Shown piece after piece: positions 6,629 to 16,095 of a stretch of DNA of 64,000 nt. The position numbers were made by a program, and so were the translations under genes. The notes beneath the pieces are model-generated. The model was not told the origin of the DNA. It ran no database searches and saw only the letters and a program-made list of their open reading frames with translations. The stretch's first letter is position 1, and each line of letters starts with the position of its first letter. This DNA is from CAVQBJ01 sp963724405 (GTDB lineage Bacteria; Actinomycetota; Thermoleophilia; Solirubrobacterales; Solirubrobacteraceae): contig CAVRUQ010000012.1 in the NCBI GenBank assembly GCA_963724405.1, forward strand, positions 682,001 through 746,000. The letters run 5' to 3'.

Positions 6629-9600
6629 CAGGCGCTGAGCGTCAGCTTGCGCGGCCCGGCCCGGAATCCCTGCTCGATGAGCATCGTCTCCAGGAACGAT
6701 CCCACGACGGCCTCACCGTCGAGCTTCTCGAGCGCCAGCCGGGGCACGCGGCCCGCCCGGGCGGCGTCGGCGAGCGCGCCGAGGGCGTCCTGAAGGCGTT
6801 CGCGATCGCCGGTGAACGTCACCAGTCCGCGACCGCCGCGCTCGACGTACAGGACGGGCTCGGCGTCGACGAGCACCACGTGCGCGCCGGCGACGCGGGC
6901 CGGGCGCCGCCCGCCGCGCCCCGGTGCGCCATCGCGGTCACCGGCCGGCCACGGGAGCACCGCGCCGTAGGGCTGCGCCGGATCGGCGGCGGCGAGAACG
7001 AGCGGCGGGCGGCGTTCGTCGGTGCGCTGCGCGCGCAGGCGCTCGACCGCCGCCGGCAGCGCGAACTGGGCGCCGCCGAGGCCCTCGATGAAGTACCCCC
7101 GCCGGCACACGCCGAGCGTCTCGAGGCCGGCGAACGCGTCGTAGAGCATCGAGAAGCCGCCGGCGACGCGCTCGGCGAGCACCTGCTCGCGGGTGACGAT
7201 CCCGTGGCGCTCCAGCAGCAGCTCGGCGAGCACGCGACGGCGGTCGGCGGCGAGACCGGCACGCGCGGCGGGGTCCGCCGCCGCGGCGCCGAACAGCGGC
7301 GCGACGAGCCCCCAGCGGCCCTGGACCTGGGCCTGTGTCGCCGCGCGCGCCCCGCGCACCGCGGCGCCGAAGCGCCGGCCCGAGCGGGGGCGGGTCGGGC
7401 GCTGCGCCCGGGCGAGCGTCAGCCGCGGTGCGCGCAGCGGCGCCCAGGCGTCGTTCGTCGCCTCGCCGGCCCAGACGAGATCCCAGAGCGCCTCCTGGAG
7501 CACCTCGGGCGGCACGTCGAGCTCGGCCAGGAGGTCGGTGAAGAAGCAGGGGGCGGTCGCCAGGCGTTCACGCAGCAGGCCGTGGACCGATCCCTCGGGC
7601 GCGCGCGCCCCGTCGGCCCCGTCGCCCGCCGCGCCCGCGCGAAGCGACGGCGGACCGATGGCCCCGGCGTCCTCGCGGAAGTAGAGCGCCACGCGCCCCG
7701 AGCCGCGGCCGATCGCACCGGCCCCCACCCAGACCAGCTCGCCGCTCGCGCAGAGCGCGTCCATCCAGGTCGGGGAGTATGCGCCCACCCGGCGGGGCAG
7801 GACGTCGCGCTCCCAGCTCTCGACCGGCAGGGCCAGCCCCTGCAGCGGCACGAGCACCTCGCGCAGGCGGTCGACGCCGGCGCCCGAGGACGGGTGACGG
7901 TCGATCCCGTGCCAGCCGGGGAGGAACGTCGCGAGCGCGCGCTGGTCGGCCGGTTCGATCTCCTCGCGCAGAGCGGCCAGCGACGCGCGCCGCAGGCGGC
8001 GCAGCACCTCGACGTCGCACCACTCCCGCTCGCTTCCCCCGGGGCGCAGCTCGCCGCGCACGAGCCGGCCGTCGCGCTCGAGCGCTTCGAGGACGTCCTC
8101 GAAGCCGATGCCGTAGCGGGCGCGCAGCTCGTCGCCGGTGAACGGGCCGCGCGACGCCGCGTGGCGGGCCGCGAGCACCCGGCGGGCGTGCGGTACGTCG
8201 GCCAGGAACGCCTCGGGCAGCCCGCCGGGCGGCACGACCCCGAGCGCGTCGCGGTACAGGCCGGCCTCGTCGGCGGCGATCCAGCGGCGCTCACCGCCGA
8301 TGCGCACCTCGACCGCGCGTCGCTCGCCCGCCAGCTCGGCGAGCATCCCGGCCGCCTCGAGGCCGTCCAGGACGCGCGTCCGGGCCTCATCGGCCCGCAG
8401 GTCGCCGACGCGTCGCAGGACGTCGTGCAACGCGTCCCGGCCCGTCGCCTGCGTGCGCGGGGAGCGATGCTGCAGGTCGTCCTCGATGCGCGCGAGCGCG
8501 TCGGCGTCGATCAGGTCGCGGAGCTCGTCCTGCCCGAGCAGCTCGCGCAGGAGGTCGCGGTCGAGCGACAGCGCCGCGGCCCGGCGCTCGGCGTTCGGGG
8601 CGTCGCCCTCGTACATGTAGGTGGCGACGTAGTCGAACAGCAGCGAGGAGGCGAACGGGGACGCGGTCGCCGTCTCCACCTCGACGAGCGTGCGCTCGCG
8701 CCGCTGCAGTGAGGTGCACAGCTCGATCAGCCCGGGAACGTCGAGCACGTCGCGCAGGCACTCGCGGTAGGTCTCGAGCACGATCGGGAAGTCGGCGTAC
8801 TGCTTGGCCACCTCGAGCAGGCTCTGGGCCTTCAGCCGCTGCTGCCACAGCGGTGTGCGGCGCCCCGGATACGCGCGCGGGATGAGCAGCGCGCGGGAGG
8901 CGTTCTCGCGGAAGCGCGCTCCGAAGAGCGCCGAGCCGGAGAGCTCGGAGACGATCGCGTCCTCGATCTCGTCGGGCTCGAGCAGCACGAGCTCGGCGCC
9001 GGTCGGCAGGGGCGGCTCGTCGCCCTCGTCGTCGACCCCGAGATCGGGCAGGTGCACGATGATCCCGTCGTCGGACCAGATCGCGTCGGACTCGAGGCCG
9101 TAGCGCTCGCGGATGCGGGCCGACAGGGCGAGGCCCCAGGCCGCGTGGATGCGTCCACCGAACGGCGAGAGCACGCACAGGCGCCAGTCGCCGATCTCGT
9201 CGCGGAAGCGCTCGACGACGATCGTCCGGTCGCTCGGCAGCACGCGCGTCGCGGCCTGCTGCTCGTGCAGGAAGTCGAGCAGGTTCCTGGCCGCGAGCTC
9301 GTCGAGGTCGTAGTCGCGCTGCAGCCTCTCGGCCGGCTGGTCGACGGCCCAGCGCGTGAAGGCGCCGATCGCCTCGCCGAGCTCCTTCGGGCGCCCGACG
9401 GCGTCGCCCTTCCAGAACGGCACGGCCCCCGGCACCCCCGGCGCCGGCGTCACGATCACGCGGTCGCGGCCGATCTCCTCGATGCGCCAGGACGAGGCGC
9501 CGAGCAGGAACACCTGCCCGGCGCGCGCCTCGTAGACCATCTCCTCGTCGAGCTCGCCGACCCGGCGGCCGTCGGGCAGCGTCACGGCGTACAGGCCCCG

Positions 9601-11223
9601 ATCGGGGATCGTGCCGGCGTTGGTGACGGCCAGCGCGCGGGCGCCGCGGCGGGCCCGGATCGTGCCGGCGACGCGGTCCCAGACGATCCGCGCACGCAGG
9701 TCGCCGAACTCGCGCGACGGATAGCGCCCGTCGAGCATGTCGAGCACGTTGTCGAGCAGCGGCCGCGGCAGGTCCCCGTAGGAGTACGTGCGGGTGACGA
9801 GCGCGTACAGGTCGTCGACGCTGACGGACTCGTTCACCGCCGCGATCGCGACGATCTGCTGGGCGAGCACGTCCAGCGCGTTGCGCGGCACGACCGTCGG
9901 CTCGATCCGTCCCTCGCGCATGAGCCGGGTCACGACGGCGCACTCGAGCAGGTCGGCACGGAACTTCGGGAAGATGCGCCCCTTGCTGATGTCGCCGACG
10001 CCGTGCCCGGCCCGGCCGATGCGCTGCAGTCCGCGCGCCACCGACTTCGGCGACTCGACCTGCAGGACGAGATCGACGGCGCCCATGTCGATGCCGAGCT
10101 CGAGCGAGGAGGTCGCGACGAGGCAGGGGAGCTGCCCCGCCTTCAGCAGCTCCTCGACGACCGTCCGCTCTTCGCGGGCGAGCGAGCCGTGGTGCGCGCG
10201 TGCGATCTCGCGTACCGGTCGCTGCGCCGCCTCGTCCTCGGCGGCGGCGAGGTCGTTGAGGCGCAGCGCAAGGCGCTCGGCCGCGCGGCGGTTGTTGACG
10301 AACACGATCGTCGAGCGATGCTCGCGCACGAGGCGCAGCAGCTCGGGATAGATGGCGGGCCAGATCGAGCGGCGCGTCGCCTCGCCGCCGCTGAGGTGCG
10401 GCAGCTGGTCGCCGCCCGGGGCCAGGAACGGGTCGACGGTCGCCTCCGCCGCCCGCGTGTCGGGTTCGGCCATCGACTCGACCGGCACGTGGATCCGGAG
10501 GTCGAGCGGCTTGCGCACGCCGGTGTCGACGATCCGCACGCGCCGGTGGGGCCCGACCATGAAGCGCCCGACCTCCTCGAGCGGGTTCTGCGTGGCGCTC
10601 AGGCCGATGCGCTGCACCTCCGGGCGCGGGCGGTCGAAGGCCCCCTCGGCCGCCTGCAGCTCGAGGCGCTCGAGGGTCAGGGCCAGGTGGGCCCCGCGCT
10701 TCGTCGAGGCGACGGCATGGATCTCGTCCACGATCACCGCCTCGACGCCGCTGAGCATCTCGCGCGCCTGCGAGGTGAGGATGAGGTACAGCGACTCGGG
10801 CGTCGTGATGAGGATGTCGGGCGGGCGGCGGGCCATCGCGGCGCGCTCGCGCTGGGGCGTATCGCCGGTGCGGATCGCGACGCTCACGTCGGCTCCGGCG
10901 CCGGCGATGCCCCGAAGCGGCGCGCGCAGGTTGCGCTCGATGTCGTAGGAGAGGGCCTTCAGCGGCGAGACGTACACGAGGCGGGTGTGGCGCGGCGCGC
11001 CCTCCGGCCGCGGATCGGCGGTCAGGCGGTCGAGCGCCCACAGGAAGGCGGCAAGCGTCTTGCCCGATCCGGTGGGCGCCGAGATGAGCACGTGCTCGCC
11101 GCTGGCGATCGCCGGCCAGGCCTGCTCCTGGGCCGGCGTCGGTCGCTCGAACGCGGCGGTGAACCAGTCGCGTACGCGTGGACTGAAGGCGGAGAGCGGC
11201 ACCGCACTCAGGCTAGTGCACAT
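6628..11223 (-). CDS. lhr: Lhr-family ATP-dependent helicase, full length
   Basis: A superfamily 2 helicase of 1531 aa, matching full-length bacterial Lhr (about 1500 aa). The helicase core covers residues ~1-850: Walker A APTGSGKTLAAF, DEIH box VDEIHAVAS, motif III GLSATQN, and motifs IV-VI VFVNNRRAAERLA, ATSSLELGIDMG and QRIGRAGHG. The rest is the Lhr C-terminal extension, which in E. coli Lhr has uracil-DNA glycosylase activity according to published work. The ATG at 11223 overlaps the UDG gene by 16 nt; a GTG at 11202 is a possible alternative. It sits between a family 5 UDG gene and nei, a strong context for DNA repair. Confidence 0.95.
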   Translation of the reverse strand: MCTSLSAVPLSAFSPRVRDWFTAAFERPTPAQEQAWPAIASGEHVLISAPTGSGKTLAAFLWALDRLTADPRPEGAPRHTRLVYVSPLKALSYDIERNLRAPLRGIAGAGADVSVAIRTGDTPQRERAAMARRPPDILITTPESLYLILTSQAREMLSGVEAVIVDEIHAVASTKRGAHLALTLERLELQAAEGAFDRPRPEVQRIGLSATQNPLEEVGRFMVGPHRRVRIVDTGVRKPLDLRIHVPVESMAEPDTRAAEATVDPFLAPGGDQLPHLSGGEATRRSIWPAIYPELLRLVREHRSTIVFVNNRRAAERLALRLNDLAAAEDEAAQRPVREIARAHHGSLAREERTVVEELLKAGQLPCLVATSSLELGIDMGAVDLVLQVESPKSVARGLQRIGRAGHGVGDISKGRIFPKFRADLLECAVVTRLMREGRIEPTVVPRNALDVLAQQIVAIAAVNESVSVDDLYALVTRTYSYGDLPRPLLDNVLDMLDGRYPSREFGDLRARIVWDRVAGTIRARRGARALAVTNAGTIPDRGLYAVTLPDGRRVGELDEEMVYEARAGQVFLLGASSWRIEEIGRDRVIVTPAPGVPGAVPFWKGDAVGRPKELGEAIGAFTRWAVDQPAERLQRDYDLDELAARNLLDFLHEQQAATRVLPSDRTIVVERFRDEIGDWRLCVLSPFGGRIHAAWGLALSARIRERYGLESDAIWSDDGIIVHLPDLGVDDEGDEPPLPTGAELVLLEPDEIEDAIVSELSGSALFGARFRENASRALLIPRAYPGRRTPLWQQRLKAQSLLEVAKQYADFPIVLETYRECLRDVLDVPGLIELCTSLQRRERTLVEVETATASPFASSLLFDYVATYMYEGDAPNAERRAAALSLDRDLLRELLGQDELRDLIDADALARIEDDLQHRSPRTQATGRDALHDVLRRVGDLRADEARTRVLDGLEAAGMLAELAGERRAVEVRIGGERRWIAADEAGLYRDALGVVPPGGLPEAFLADVPHARRVLAARHAASRGPFTGDELRARYGIGFEDVLEALERDGRLVRGELRPGGSEREWCDVEVLRRLRRASLAALREEIEPADQRALATFLPGWHGIDRHPSSGAGVDRLREVLVPLQGLALPVESWERDVLPRRVGAYSPTWMDALCASGELVWVGAGAIGRGSGRVALYFREDAGAIGPPSLRAGAAGDGADGARAPEGSVHGLLRERLATAPCFFTDLLAELDVPPEVLQEALWDLVWAGEATNDAWAPLRAPRLTLARAQRPTRPRSGRRFGAAVRGARAATQAQVQGRWGLVAPLFGAAAADPAARAGLAADRRRVLAELLLERHGIVTREQVLAERVAGGFSMLYDAFAGLETLGVCRRGYFIEGLGGAQFALPAAVERLRAQRTDERRPPLVLAAADPAQPYGAVLPWPAGDRDGAPGRGGRRPARVAGAHVVLVDAEPVLYVERGGRGLVTFTGDRERLQDALGALADAARAGRVPRLALEKLDGEAVVGSFLETMLIEQGFRAGPRKLTLSA

Positions 11224-11990
11224 AATCCGCCACCGCGGACAATCCCGCGGCTCAGGGCGCGGCCCGGCGGAGGAACGGGGGGCGCGAGGCCGGCCAGCTC
11301 GCGGGCCCGCTCGAACACCGCGTCGAGCATCTCCTCCGTGAGGCGCCCGGTGAACGTGTTCTGCTGGCTCGGGTGGAACGAGCCGAGCAGCGACCGGCGC
11401 TCGCCCGCCAGCTCGCTTCCGTGCCCGAAGCGCGGCCGCGGTCGCGGCACCGGCTCCCCGAGCGCGGCGCGCAGGCGCAGCGCGGCGTCCCAGGCGAACG
11501 CGCCGAGGCAGACGATCACGCGAACGTCGGCCAGCAACCCCAGCTCGCGCTCGGCCCACGGCAGGCAGTTGTCGCGTTCCTGCGGCGTGGGGCGATTGGC
11601 CGGCGGCGCGCAGCGCACGGCGGCGGTGATCCAGCAGTCATGCACCCGCAGCCCGTCGTCGCGACCGCTCGAGCGCGGCTGGTTGGCGAAGCCTGTCCGC
11701 CACAGTGACGCGAACAGCCAGTCACCCGAGCGATCGCCGGTGAAGATCCGGCCCGTGCGGTTGCCGCCGTGCGCGGCCGGCGCGAGGCCGAGGATGAGGA
11801 CCCGCGCGCCGGGATCGCCGAAGCCGGGCAGCGGCCGGCCCCAATACTCCTCGTCCGCGTACGCGGCCCGGCGCTCGCGCGCCACCTGCTCGCGCCAGGC
11901 GACCAGGCGGGGACAGCGCGAGCAGCGGATCACCTCCTGCTCGAGCGCACCGAGCGCGTCGGCCCGCTCGGTGCGCGCGCGTCCGCTCAT
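11208..11990 (-). CDS. udgB: Uracil-DNA glycosylase, family 5 (UdgB-type)
   Basis: A 260-aa glycosylase removing uracil (and in this family also hypoxanthine) from DNA. The catalytic motif LGLAPAAHGGNRTGRIF and the leucine-loop motif SFHPSQQNTFTGRLT mark family 5 rather than the shorter family 4. The CSRCPRL start and the downstream cysteines (DCWITAAVRCAPP, VIVCLGAF) fit the iron-sulphur cluster of this group. First gene of an overlapping UDG-Lhr-Nei-GDPD series, divergent from a lipoprotein gene over 114 bp. Confidence 0.92.
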   Translation of the reverse strand: MSGRARTERADALGALEQEVIRCSRCPRLVAWREQVARERRAAYADEEYWGRPLPGFGDPGARVLILGLAPAAHGGNRTGRIFTGDRSGDWLFASLWRTGFANQPRSSGRDDGLRVHDCWITAAVRCAPPANRPTPQERDNCLPWAERELGLLADVRVIVCLGAFAWDAALRLRAALGEPVPRPRPRFGHGSELAGERRSLLGSFHPSQQNTFTGRLTEEMLDAVFERARELAGLAPPVPPPGRALSRGIVRGGGLCALA

Positions 11991-12104
11991 CGGCGCTCCG
12001 CGACCGGGCCGCGGCGCGGCCGGGCGTCGCCGCAGGGCCGGCGGCCTCGTGCCCGCGGCGGGCGGAGTCGTGGCCGCCGGCCGCTCTCGCGTACCCTCTC
12101 AGAC

Positions 12105-12530
12105 GTGCTGCGCGCCTCACACACCCGCATCGTCCTCGCGGCCGTTGCCGTCGGGCTCGCCGGCTGCGGCCCGGCGACGGTCTCCACGAGCGGGCTGAGC
12201 GGGGACCAGAAGGCCATCGCGACGACGATCTCGAACTTCCAGTCCGACGCCGAGACGAATTCCCCCTCGAAGCTGTGCGACAACGACCTCGCCCCGAGCG
12301 TCGTCCAGCGGCTGTCGACGGCCGGGCACACGTGCTCGAGCGTCATCTCCAGCCAGCTGAAGGTCGTCGACTCGTTCAACCTGTCGCTCGCCAACAACTC
12401 GATCAAGGTGCGCGGGAACACCGCGACCGCCGTGGTCGAGGACACCCAGAGCGGCAGGACGACGCACCTCGACACCATCACGCTCGTCAAGTCGGGATCG
12501 ACCTGGAAGATCGCCGGCATCGGCGGCTGA
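12105..12530 (+). CDS. Small lipoprotein of unknown function
   Basis: A 141-aa protein with a GTG start at 12105, chosen because it opens directly into a lipoprotein signal: VLRASHTRIVLAAVAVGLAG then the lipobox cysteine (LAGC). The mature part has two further cysteines (KLCDND and HTCSSV) and ends in beta strands (TATAVVEDT, DTITLVKSGSTWKIAGIGG) like NTF2-like or DUF4878-type extracytoplasmic proteins. The match is by pattern only. It converges on rmlB with 22 bp between stop codons. Confidence 0.8.
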   Translation: MLRASHTRIVLAAVAVGLAGCGPATVSTSGLSGDQKAIATTISNFQSDAETNSPSKLCDNDLAPSVVQRLSTAGHTCSSVISSQLKVVDSFNLSLANNSIKVRGNTATAVVEDTQSGRTTHLDTITLVKSGSTWKIAGIGG

Positions 12531-12552
12531 CCCACCGCGGAGGTCGCCCGCG

Positions 12553-13560
12553 CTAGCCGAGCGCGCGACCGTACTGGCGCTCGTAGTACTCGCGGTAGGC
12601 GCCGGAGCGGATCGGCTCCCACCACCACTCGTTCTCGCGGTACCAGTCGACCGTGGCGGGCAGTCCGTCGGCGAAGCGCACCTGCGGCTCCCAGCCGAGC
12701 GCGCGGACCTTCGCTGAGCTGAGCGAGTAGCGGCGGTCGTGCCCGAGGCGGTCGGGGACGTAGTCGATGAGCGACTCGTCGCGGCCGGTCAGCGCGAGCA
12801 CGCTCCGCACCACCTCGAGGTTCGGGCACTCGTCCGGGCCCCCGACGTTGTAGACCTCGCCGGGCGCGCCGTGCTCGAGCACGTGCGCGATCGCGCGGGC
12901 GAAGTCCTCCACGAACAGCCAGTTGCGGACGTTCAGCCCGTCGCCGTAGACCGGCAGCCGGTCACCGGCGAGCGCGTTGAGCACGATGAGCGGGATCAGC
13001 TTCTCCGGGTACTGGTAGGGCCCGTAGTTGTTCGAGCCGCGGCAGATCGTCGCCGCCAGCCCGTACGTGTGGTGATAGCCCGACACGAGCAGGTCGGCGC
13101 CGGCCTTCGTCGCGCTGTAGGGCGAGGACGGGTCCAACGGCGAGCTCTCGGTGAACGAGCCCTCCTCGATCGAGCCGTAGACCTCGTCGGTGGAGATCTG
13201 CACGTAGCGCAGCTCGGCGCGCCGGGCCGCCTCGAGCAGCACGTAGGTCCCGAGCGCGTGCGTGGTCACGAACGCGTCGGGCTGGGCGATCGAGCGATCG
13301 ACGTGCGTCTCGGCGGCGAAGTTGACGATCGCCTCGGCGCCGCCGCCCTCGGCGAGCGCGGCGGCGACGGCCTCGGGGTCCTCGATCGCGCCCTGCACGA
13401 ACGTCAGGCGCTCGTCCGCGAGCAGATCCTCGAGGTTCTCGCGCCGCCCGGCGTAGGTGAGCTTGTCGAGGACGACGATCCGATCGTCGGACTCGCGCAG
13501 GCGCACGCGCACGAAGTTCGAGCCGATGAACCCGGCGCCGCCACACACCAACAACCTCAC
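12553..13560 (-). CDS. rmlB: dTDP-glucose 4,6-dehydratase
   Basis: A 335-aa short-chain dehydratase that turns dTDP-glucose into dTDP-4-keto-6-deoxyglucose. The NAD-binding motif CGGAGFIGSNF, the active-site YSATKAG (YxxxK), STDEVYG and SRGSNNYGP-type element (CRGSNNYGPYQYPEKLIPL) are complete. The GTG start at 13560 overlaps the rmlD stop as GTGA. Third gene of rmlA-rmlD-rmlB, so it supplies activated deoxysugar for cell-surface or flagellar glycans. Confidence 0.95.
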   Translation of the reverse strand: MRLLVCGGAGFIGSNFVRVRLRESDDRIVVLDKLTYAGRRENLEDLLADERLTFVQGAIEDPEAVAAALAEGGGAEAIVNFAAETHVDRSIAQPDAFVTTHALGTYVLLEAARRAELRYVQISTDEVYGSIEEGSFTESSPLDPSSPYSATKAGADLLVSGYHHTYGLAATICRGSNNYGPYQYPEKLIPLIVLNALAGDRLPVYGDGLNVRNWLFVEDFARAIAHVLEHGAPGEVYNVGGPDECPNLEVVRSVLALTGRDESLIDYVPDRLGHDRRYSLSSAKVRALGWEPQVRFADGLPATVDWYRENEWWWEPIRSGAYREYYERQYGRALG

Positions 13561-14441
13561 CGCGTACCTCCGATCGATTGCGTGCCCGCGCCCACCGCGC
13601 GGCCGCTGGCCGCAAGATACGCCCTTACGCCCTCGCGCCAGTCCGGCAGCGCGACCGCGTCGTCGCGGTCGGAGCCGAGCACGCTGTAGGCCGGCCGCGG
13701 CGCCGGCCGACGCTGCTCGGCGCTGCTGCTCGGGAGCACCTGCACGTCGCGCCCGGCGAGGGCGAACACCTCGACCGCGAGCTCGTTCCAGGTGCACGAG
13801 CCGCTCGACGCGGCGTGCAGCACGCCCCCGGACCCTCGGTCGGCGACGTCGAGCAGCGCGTCGGCGAGGTGCCGCGTCCAGGTCGGGCAGCCGAGCTGGT
13901 CGGTGACGACGCGAACCTCTCGCGCGCCCCCGTCGGCCAGCCGCAGCATCGTGTCGACGAAGTTCCGCCCGCCGGCGCCGAACAGCCAGGCGGTGCGGAC
14001 GATCGCGTGCCGCTCCGAGGCGGCGCTCACCTCGCGCTCGCCGGCGAGCTTGCTCGCGCCGTAGACGCACTGCGGGCCGGTCGGGTCGGACTCGACGTAC
14101 GGCCGCGTGCCGCGCCCGTCGAAGACGTAGTCGGTGCTGACATGTACGAGCCGCCTCCCGGTCGAAGCCGCCGCCCGGGCGAGCACCCCCGCCCCGGTCG
14201 CGTTGACCGCGAACGCCCCGTCGCGATCGTCCTCGGCGCCGTCGACGTCGGTCCAGGCGGCGCAGTTGACGATGACGTCCGCCGGCGTGCCGGCGAGCGC
14301 GGCCGCGACGGCGTCCTCGTCGACGATGTCGAGCTCGGCGCGCCGGAGCCCGCGAGCGTCCCAGCCCGAGCTCCGGGCCGCGTCGAGCACGGCGCCGCCG
14401 AGCATGCCGCCGGCGCCGGTCACGAGCAGCGATCCGCTCAC
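13557..14441 (-). CDS. rmlD: dTDP-4-dehydrorhamnose reductase
   Basis: A 294-aa NAD(P)H-dependent reductase for the last step to dTDP-L-rhamnose. It shows the Rossmann motif VTGAGGMLGGAV, HVSTDYVFDG and the catalytic YGASKLAGE. GTG start at 14441 overlaps the rmlA stop by 4 nt and its own stop overlaps the rmlB start, so the three genes are coupled. The frame runs open upstream, but the Rossmann motif fixes the start. Confidence 0.94.
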   Translation of the reverse strand: MSGSLLVTGAGGMLGGAVLDAARSSGWDARGLRRAELDIVDEDAVAAALAGTPADVIVNCAAWTDVDGAEDDRDGAFAVNATGAGVLARAAASTGRRLVHVSTDYVFDGRGTRPYVESDPTGPQCVYGASKLAGEREVSAASERHAIVRTAWLFGAGGRNFVDTMLRLADGGAREVRVVTDQLGCPTWTRHLADALLDVADRGSGGVLHAASSGSCTWNELAVEVFALAGRDVQVLPSSSAEQRRPAPRPAYSVLGSDRDDAVALPDWREGVRAYLAASGRAVGAGTQSIGGTR

Positions 14442-15529
14442 AGGATCTCGATCTCGGAGTTGTCGCCGACCATGAAGCGGTACGCGCGAGGCTGCACGAC
14501 CCCACGGCGGATGACGACGTTGCGCCCGAGCAGGGAGGACTCCATGCGGCCCTCCAATCCGACGACGGACGAGCCGCCGAGGAGGATCGAGTGCTCGACC
14601 TCGGCGCGCTCGACCAGGCAGTCCTCGCCCACCGCGGTGTACGGCCCGACGTACGCGTCCACGAGCCGCGCCCCGGCCCCGATGACCGCCGGACCGCGGA
14701 CCGTCGAGCGCTCCAGCCGCGCGCCGGCCTCGATCACGACGCGCCCCTCGACCTGGGAGTCGAGGAGCTCGCCCTCGCAGCTCTCGCGCAGGTTCTCGAG
14801 CACGAGACGGTTGGCCTCGAGCATGTCCGCCAGCCGGCCGGTGTCCTTCCACCAGCCGTTGACGATGTGCGGCTCGACACGCCGGCCGGCGTCGACGAGA
14901 TGCTGGATCGCATCGGTGATCTCGAGCTCGCCGCGCGCGCTCGGCTCGATCGCGCGGGCCGCGTCGTGGATGCAGGCCGTGAACATGTACACGCCGACGA
15001 GCGCCAGGTCGGTGGCGGGCCGGGCCGGCTTCTCGACCAGCCGCACGACGCGAGCGCGCCCCTCGCCGCCGGTCTTGTCGAGCTCGGCCACACCGTAGTT
15101 CTCGGGATCGGACACCGGCGTCAGCAGGATGAGCGCGTCCGGCTGCTCGGCCACGAAGGCCTGCACGAGGTCGGCGATCCCGCCCTGCAGGAGGTTGTCC
15201 CCGAGGTACATCACGAACGGGCTCGCACCGAGGAACGGCTCCGCCGTCAGAACGGCATGTGCGAGGCCGTTGGGCTCGTCCTGCACGATGTAGGTGATCC
15301 GCACCCCGAACTGCGAGCCGTCCCCGGCCGCCGACCGGATCTCGTCGCCGGTCTCCGGCGCGATGATGATCCCGACCTCCGCGATTCCGGCCGCGGCCAT
15401 CGCCTCGATGCCGTAGAAGAGCACGGGCTTGTTCGCCACCGGAACAAGCTGTTTCGCGCTCGTATGGGTGATCGGGCGCAACCGCGTACCCCGGCCACCC
15501 GACAGGATCAAGCCCTTCAACGCCGCCAT
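14438..15529 (-). CDS. rmlA: Glucose-1-phosphate thymidylyltransferase, long form
   Basis: A 363-aa nucleotidyltransferase making dTDP-glucose. The nucleotide-binding signature LSGGRGTRLRPITHTSAKQL and VNKP-like VANKPVLFYGIEAM are clear. The C-terminal ~110 residues read as hexapeptide beta-helix turns (GRVVIEAGARLERSTVRGP and on), the long RmlA form seen in actinobacterial sugar clusters rather than the ~290-aa enterobacterial form. First gene of the operon. Confidence 0.93.
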   Translation of the reverse strand: MAALKGLILSGGRGTRLRPITHTSAKQLVPVANKPVLFYGIEAMAAAGIAEVGIIIAPETGDEIRSAAGDGSQFGVRITYIVQDEPNGLAHAVLTAEPFLGASPFVMYLGDNLLQGGIADLVQAFVAEQPDALILLTPVSDPENYGVAELDKTGGEGRARVVRLVEKPARPATDLALVGVYMFTACIHDAARAIEPSARGELEITDAIQHLVDAGRRVEPHIVNGWWKDTGRLADMLEANRLVLENLRESCEGELLDSQVEGRVVIEAGARLERSTVRGPAVIGAGARLVDAYVGPYTAVGEDCLVERAEVEHSILLGGSSVVGLEGRMESSLLGRNVVIRRGVVQPRAYRFMVGDNSEIEIL

Positions 15530-15556
15530 GAGCGCGACAGACTAACCCCGGGCGAG

Positions 15557-16063
15557 CTAGTACGCCCCGCCGAGCTTGCGATGGTCCCAGGTGGCCCAGC
15601 GCACGGGCACGAACTGCAGCACGACGCGCTTGGGTGCCTGCGCGTCGACCATCGCACCGACCTCGGCCGCCAGCTCGGCGAGCGGCGGCTCGCCCTTGGC
15701 CGCGCCGTAGCGCGCGAACAGCTCCCGCCCGAACGCGGCCACGAAGGCCGTCTCGCGATGGAGGACCGTGTCGCACTCGAGCATCACGCCGCGCAGCTGG
15801 TCGTAGGTCTCGCCGGCCTCGACCTGCAGCGTCGCCCGCGGGTCGCGCTCCAGGTTGCGGGCCTTCTGCGACGCGGCGTAGGTCCAGGCCCACACGTCGG
15901 GCACGGTGCGCGCCCCGTCAGCCGGTGGCCGCGTGACCAGCCACAGCGGCATCAGATGCGGCCAGCCGCGTGGCCCGATCGTCGCGCACGTGACCGTGCG
16001 CTCGTGATCGAGGAAGGCGACGACGTCCTCGTCGCTCATGCGGATCTGCTCGCGCCGACTCAC
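15557..16063 (-). CDS. Pyridoxamine-5'-phosphate-oxidase-like flavin protein
   Basis: A 168-aa single-domain split-barrel protein of the PPOX superfamily, which binds FMN or, often in actinobacteria, F420. Diagnostic segments are VVAFLDHERTVTCATIGPRGWPHLMPLW (read in two parts around residues 10-38), AASQKARNLERDPRATLQVE and GVMLECDTVL. The GTG start at 16063 has GGGAGG just upstream and is preferred to the ATG 24 nt downstream. Substrate unknown. Confidence 0.85.
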   Translation of the reverse strand: MSRREQIRMSDEDVVAFLDHERTVTCATIGPRGWPHLMPLWLVTRPPADGARTVPDVWAWTYAASQKARNLERDPRATLQVEAGETYDQLRGVMLECDTVLHRETAFVAAFGRELFARYGAAKGEPPLAELAAEVGAMVDAQAPKRVVLQFVPVRWATWDHRKLGGAY

Positions 16064-16095
16064 CGACCCTCCCGGGAGGAGGGCGGCACGGCCCT

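Noticed and set aside
9052..12198. 1048-residue plus-strand frame opposite lhr and UDG
   Set aside because: Same GC-driven shadow effect; the minus strand carries clear helicase and glycosylase motifs over this range.
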